From a candidate division SR1 bacterium (GTDB lineage Bacteria; Patescibacteriota; Gracilibacteria; Absconditabacterales; Absconditicoccaceae), in NCBI GenBank assembly GCA_026397475.1, contig JAPLUT010000005.1, positions 1 through 64,000 of the forward strand: a stretch of DNA of 64,000 bases, given 5' to 3'. Below the pieces are notes generated by a model, which searched no databases, had not been told where the DNA came from, and saw only the letters and a list, made by a program, of their open reading frames with translations. The translations under genes were made by a program, and so were the position numbers. Shown here in pieces: positions 62,284 through 64,000 of this stretch. Position 1 is the stretch's first letter. Each line of letters begins with the position of its first letter.

Positions 62284-62407
62284 GGATGCAATTTTAAAAA
62301 TTAAATTTTCTTAGCTTGTAAATTTTGTTCTACATTACAGATATGTCTCTTACTTTCAAGAAAATCAATATACTATATTATTTGAAAAACTTCAACTTGA
62401 TTAAGAC

Positions 62408-62436
62408 ATAACATTAGGCTATATTAAAAAGGAACT
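62408..62436 (+). promoter_or_regulatory. Likely promoter of the SIMPL-domain gene
   Basis: TTGATT (-35) and TATATT (-10) separated by 17 nt in the plus-strand sequence before the ATG at 62459. No clear Shine-Dalgarno. Confidence 0.45.
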
Positions 62437-62458
62437 TTTAGCACCTTACAATATATCT

Positions 62459-63229
62459 ATGAGCAAACAAAGCACTAACTGATTTTTTCTCTTGGGCGCA
62501 GCCCTCATCCTAGCATTGACTACTTTTTTCGTAGGGAATGCTATGATACAATCCAATAAAAATAATCAACAAACCTCACAAGGAGTAACGAATACTATTT
62601 CCGTTATGGGTGAAGGAAAGGCTTCCGTAGCTCCTGATATGCTAGTAATCAATGTTTCTATTTCTGAACTTGCTACTACTACAGAACTGGCACAGTCTCA
62701 AGCAAACGATAAGGTAAGCAAGCTCAAAGACATCCTCAAAACAGCAGATATCGCTGATAAAGATATCAAGACAACTAACGTAAATGCTTATCCAGAATAT
62801 GATCGAAACCAAACAGGCAGAAAATTACTTGGATATAGAGCACAACAAAGTATTGCCATTAATGTCATCGGAGATAAGTTTGCAGAAAAATGATGAAATA
62901 TCGTCACACAAATATCTAAAATCGGAGGGGTAAATGTTGATAATACCTATTTTGATCTTAAGGACAAAAATACTGCTTACGCATGAGCTCGTGAAAAAGC
63001 ATTCGCGGATGCAAAAGCAAAAGCTGAACAACTTGCAAAAGCTGGTGGAGTAACCCTTGGGAAACCCGTTATGATCACAGATAATAGCTATTCAAACGTT
63101 CCTGGTCCTATCTATTATGCGAAGGGAATGGGCGCAATGGCAACACCAGATGCTGCAGTAAGCAATACTCTCTCACCAGGAGAAACTGAAGTAACGATTA
63201 ATATAAATATAATGTACCAGATAAAGTAA
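62459..63229 (+). CDS. SIMPL-domain (DUF541) membrane-anchored protein
   Basis: 256 residues. One N-terminal membrane anchor (FLLGAALILALTTFFVGNAM), then the SIMPL/DUF541 domain: TISVMGEGKASVAPDMLVIN, VSKLKDILKTADIADKDIKT, GYRAQQSIAINVI, AYAGAREKAFADAKAKAEQL and the C-terminal TEVTININIMYQ. Members oligomerise in the envelope; their role is poorly known (the family includes interleukin-1 receptor signalling-linked and bacterial periplasmic proteins). The start MSKQSTNG at 62459 matches the reading frame, and TGA codes for Gly at several positions. Confidence 0.88.
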
Positions 63230-63253
63230 TTAGAATTTATTACTAATTAAAGT

Positions 63254-63290
63254 ATAGAGATGCTCGAGCGAGCGTCTCTTTTTTTTATTT
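63254..63290 (+). terminator. Terminator of the SIMPL-domain gene
   Basis: AGAGA-T-GCTC / GAGC-G-TCTCT stem followed by T8; it lies between the stop at 63229 and the end of lgt and overlaps the lgt stop codon. Confidence 0.8.
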
Positions 63291-64000
63291 TAGCTTTTTT
63301 CTAAAACACATGATCACAGCCCCTAACACAAAAAATCATATAAAAAATCGCTGGGAAACACTGAACCAGCCATGAAACTCGAGTTGCGAGTCAGCTCTTA
63401 GATACTCCAGACAGAAACGAATCAAACTATATCCCAACAAGAACACTGCAACTATTTTCCCTGCTTGCGGTTTTCTTGTTTTTACTCGATTGCGGATGAT
63501 GGAAAGCGTAATAAGTAAGAGTATAAATCCCTCAAAAAAACTTCCGAGGAAATTAGTATTTACTCTCAAAAAACTATCTACTTGAGGATATACATGAAAC
63601 ACATTGAGATCATTCAGAATAGAAAATAACGGATATCCAAGACGAGGAAGTCGGTTTGAAACGATGACGCCATAGAGTTCTTGATTAAGAAAATTTCCTA
63701 TTCTTCAAAGCATGATTCCGAAAGGAACGATTGCGAGAATGACATCAAAGAGCAAAACCATTTCAGTATATTTAAGTTTATTTTTTCGAGCAAGCAAACA
63801 TAAGGCTATCGTAACTCCTAGCATTCAACCAATAAACGACATACCTCACTTTCGTACTTGAAATATTTGCCCGGGGTGCGATAGATAATATTGAAAATCA
63901 TAAATCACTACATGCCCTAGTCTTCATCCTATCAATACTCCCACAAATATACAAAGCACGAGGTCATCGAGATGAGTCTCGAGGAATCCCTGCAAACGTG
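63285..64000 (-). CDS. lgt: Prolipoprotein diacylglyceryl transferase (5' end outside the window)
   Basis: 238 residues visible; the start lies beyond the window. It attaches diacylglycerol to the lipobox Cys of prelipoproteins. The signature RIGNFLNQELYG and the GGRLGHVVIYD region with HPGQIFQVRKGGMSF are clear, and multiple hydrophobic helices follow (GSFFEGFILLLITLSII; IVAVFLLGYSLIRF). Its presence fits the several lipobox proteins in the window. The stop lies inside the terminator of the convergent SIMPL gene. Confidence 0.93.

Overview
The window comes from a bacterium that reads TGA as glycine (genetic code 25), so from Candidatus Absconditabacteria (SR1) or Gracilibacteria (BD1-5/GN02); I cannot separate the two. 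TGA sits in frame exactly where conserved glycines belong: ClpP (R/K-G-E-R-A, S-G-M, E-G-Q), the GG-VRD motif of the CCA enzyme, the DxDGT motif of a HAD phosphatase, IIGGPYG of RlmH and the L-A-G-C lipobox of a solute-binding lipoprotein. Reading TGA as Gly turns dozens of fragments into a compact, AT-rich set of about 54 genes, nearly all on the minus strand. No tRNA-Gly(UCA) is visible here.

Layout. 1-8.5 kb: a surface beta-helix protein (cut by the edge), a membrane-anchored GyrI-like protein, pnp, a TGA-free gene of unknown function, rlmH and obgE. 8.6-11.2 kb: a retron-like reverse transcriptase with an SSB-like DDIPF tail, an unknown 232-residue partner upstream, and a densely structured non-coding region after the RT gene. 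11.3-13.5 kb: a TGA-free PIN-PhoH gene, tRNA-Lys(CUU) with two damaged copies carrying palindromic inserts, and a small GIY-YIG gene wedged between tRNA copies. 13.5-20.8 kb: cca, a HAD phosphatase, miaA, a membrane protein with AT-hook-like motifs, a secreted peptidoglycan-binding protein and clpP. 20.8-38.3 kb: a block of very large unusual proteins (1956-residue SNF2 helicase-methyltransferase, helical 702 and 619 residue proteins, a 640-residue protein with a HAD-like C-terminus, a TrmB HTH fused to a possible GHMP-like domain, a GNAT, a DUF559 nuclease-like protein and a ParB-like protein).

38.6-47.5 kb mixes TGA-free genes that look Bacteroidota-like (signal-peptide barrel-like protein, lipoprotein, A-rich leaders, their own GC-rich terminators) with a TGA-using module of TrmB regulator, single-TM protein and helical proteins. 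47.5-57.5 kb holds a radical SAM protein, a branched-chain amino-acid type ABC transporter (LivG, LivM, LivH, two LivJ-like lipoproteins) and a small paralogous family between the transporter genes. 57.8-62.3 kb holds a second TrmB plus single-TM module and gltX. The window ends with a SIMPL-domain protein and lgt.

Main points of interest: the retron-like operon with its SSB-mimic tail and structured RNA; the scattered TGA-free genes that look like recent imports from a standard-code bacterium; a shared promoter with a paired palindrome in front of two giant-gene loci; and small palindromic elements inserted in tRNA copies and apparently inside two housekeeping genes. All coordinates come from manual translation with TGA = Gly; no database search was run.
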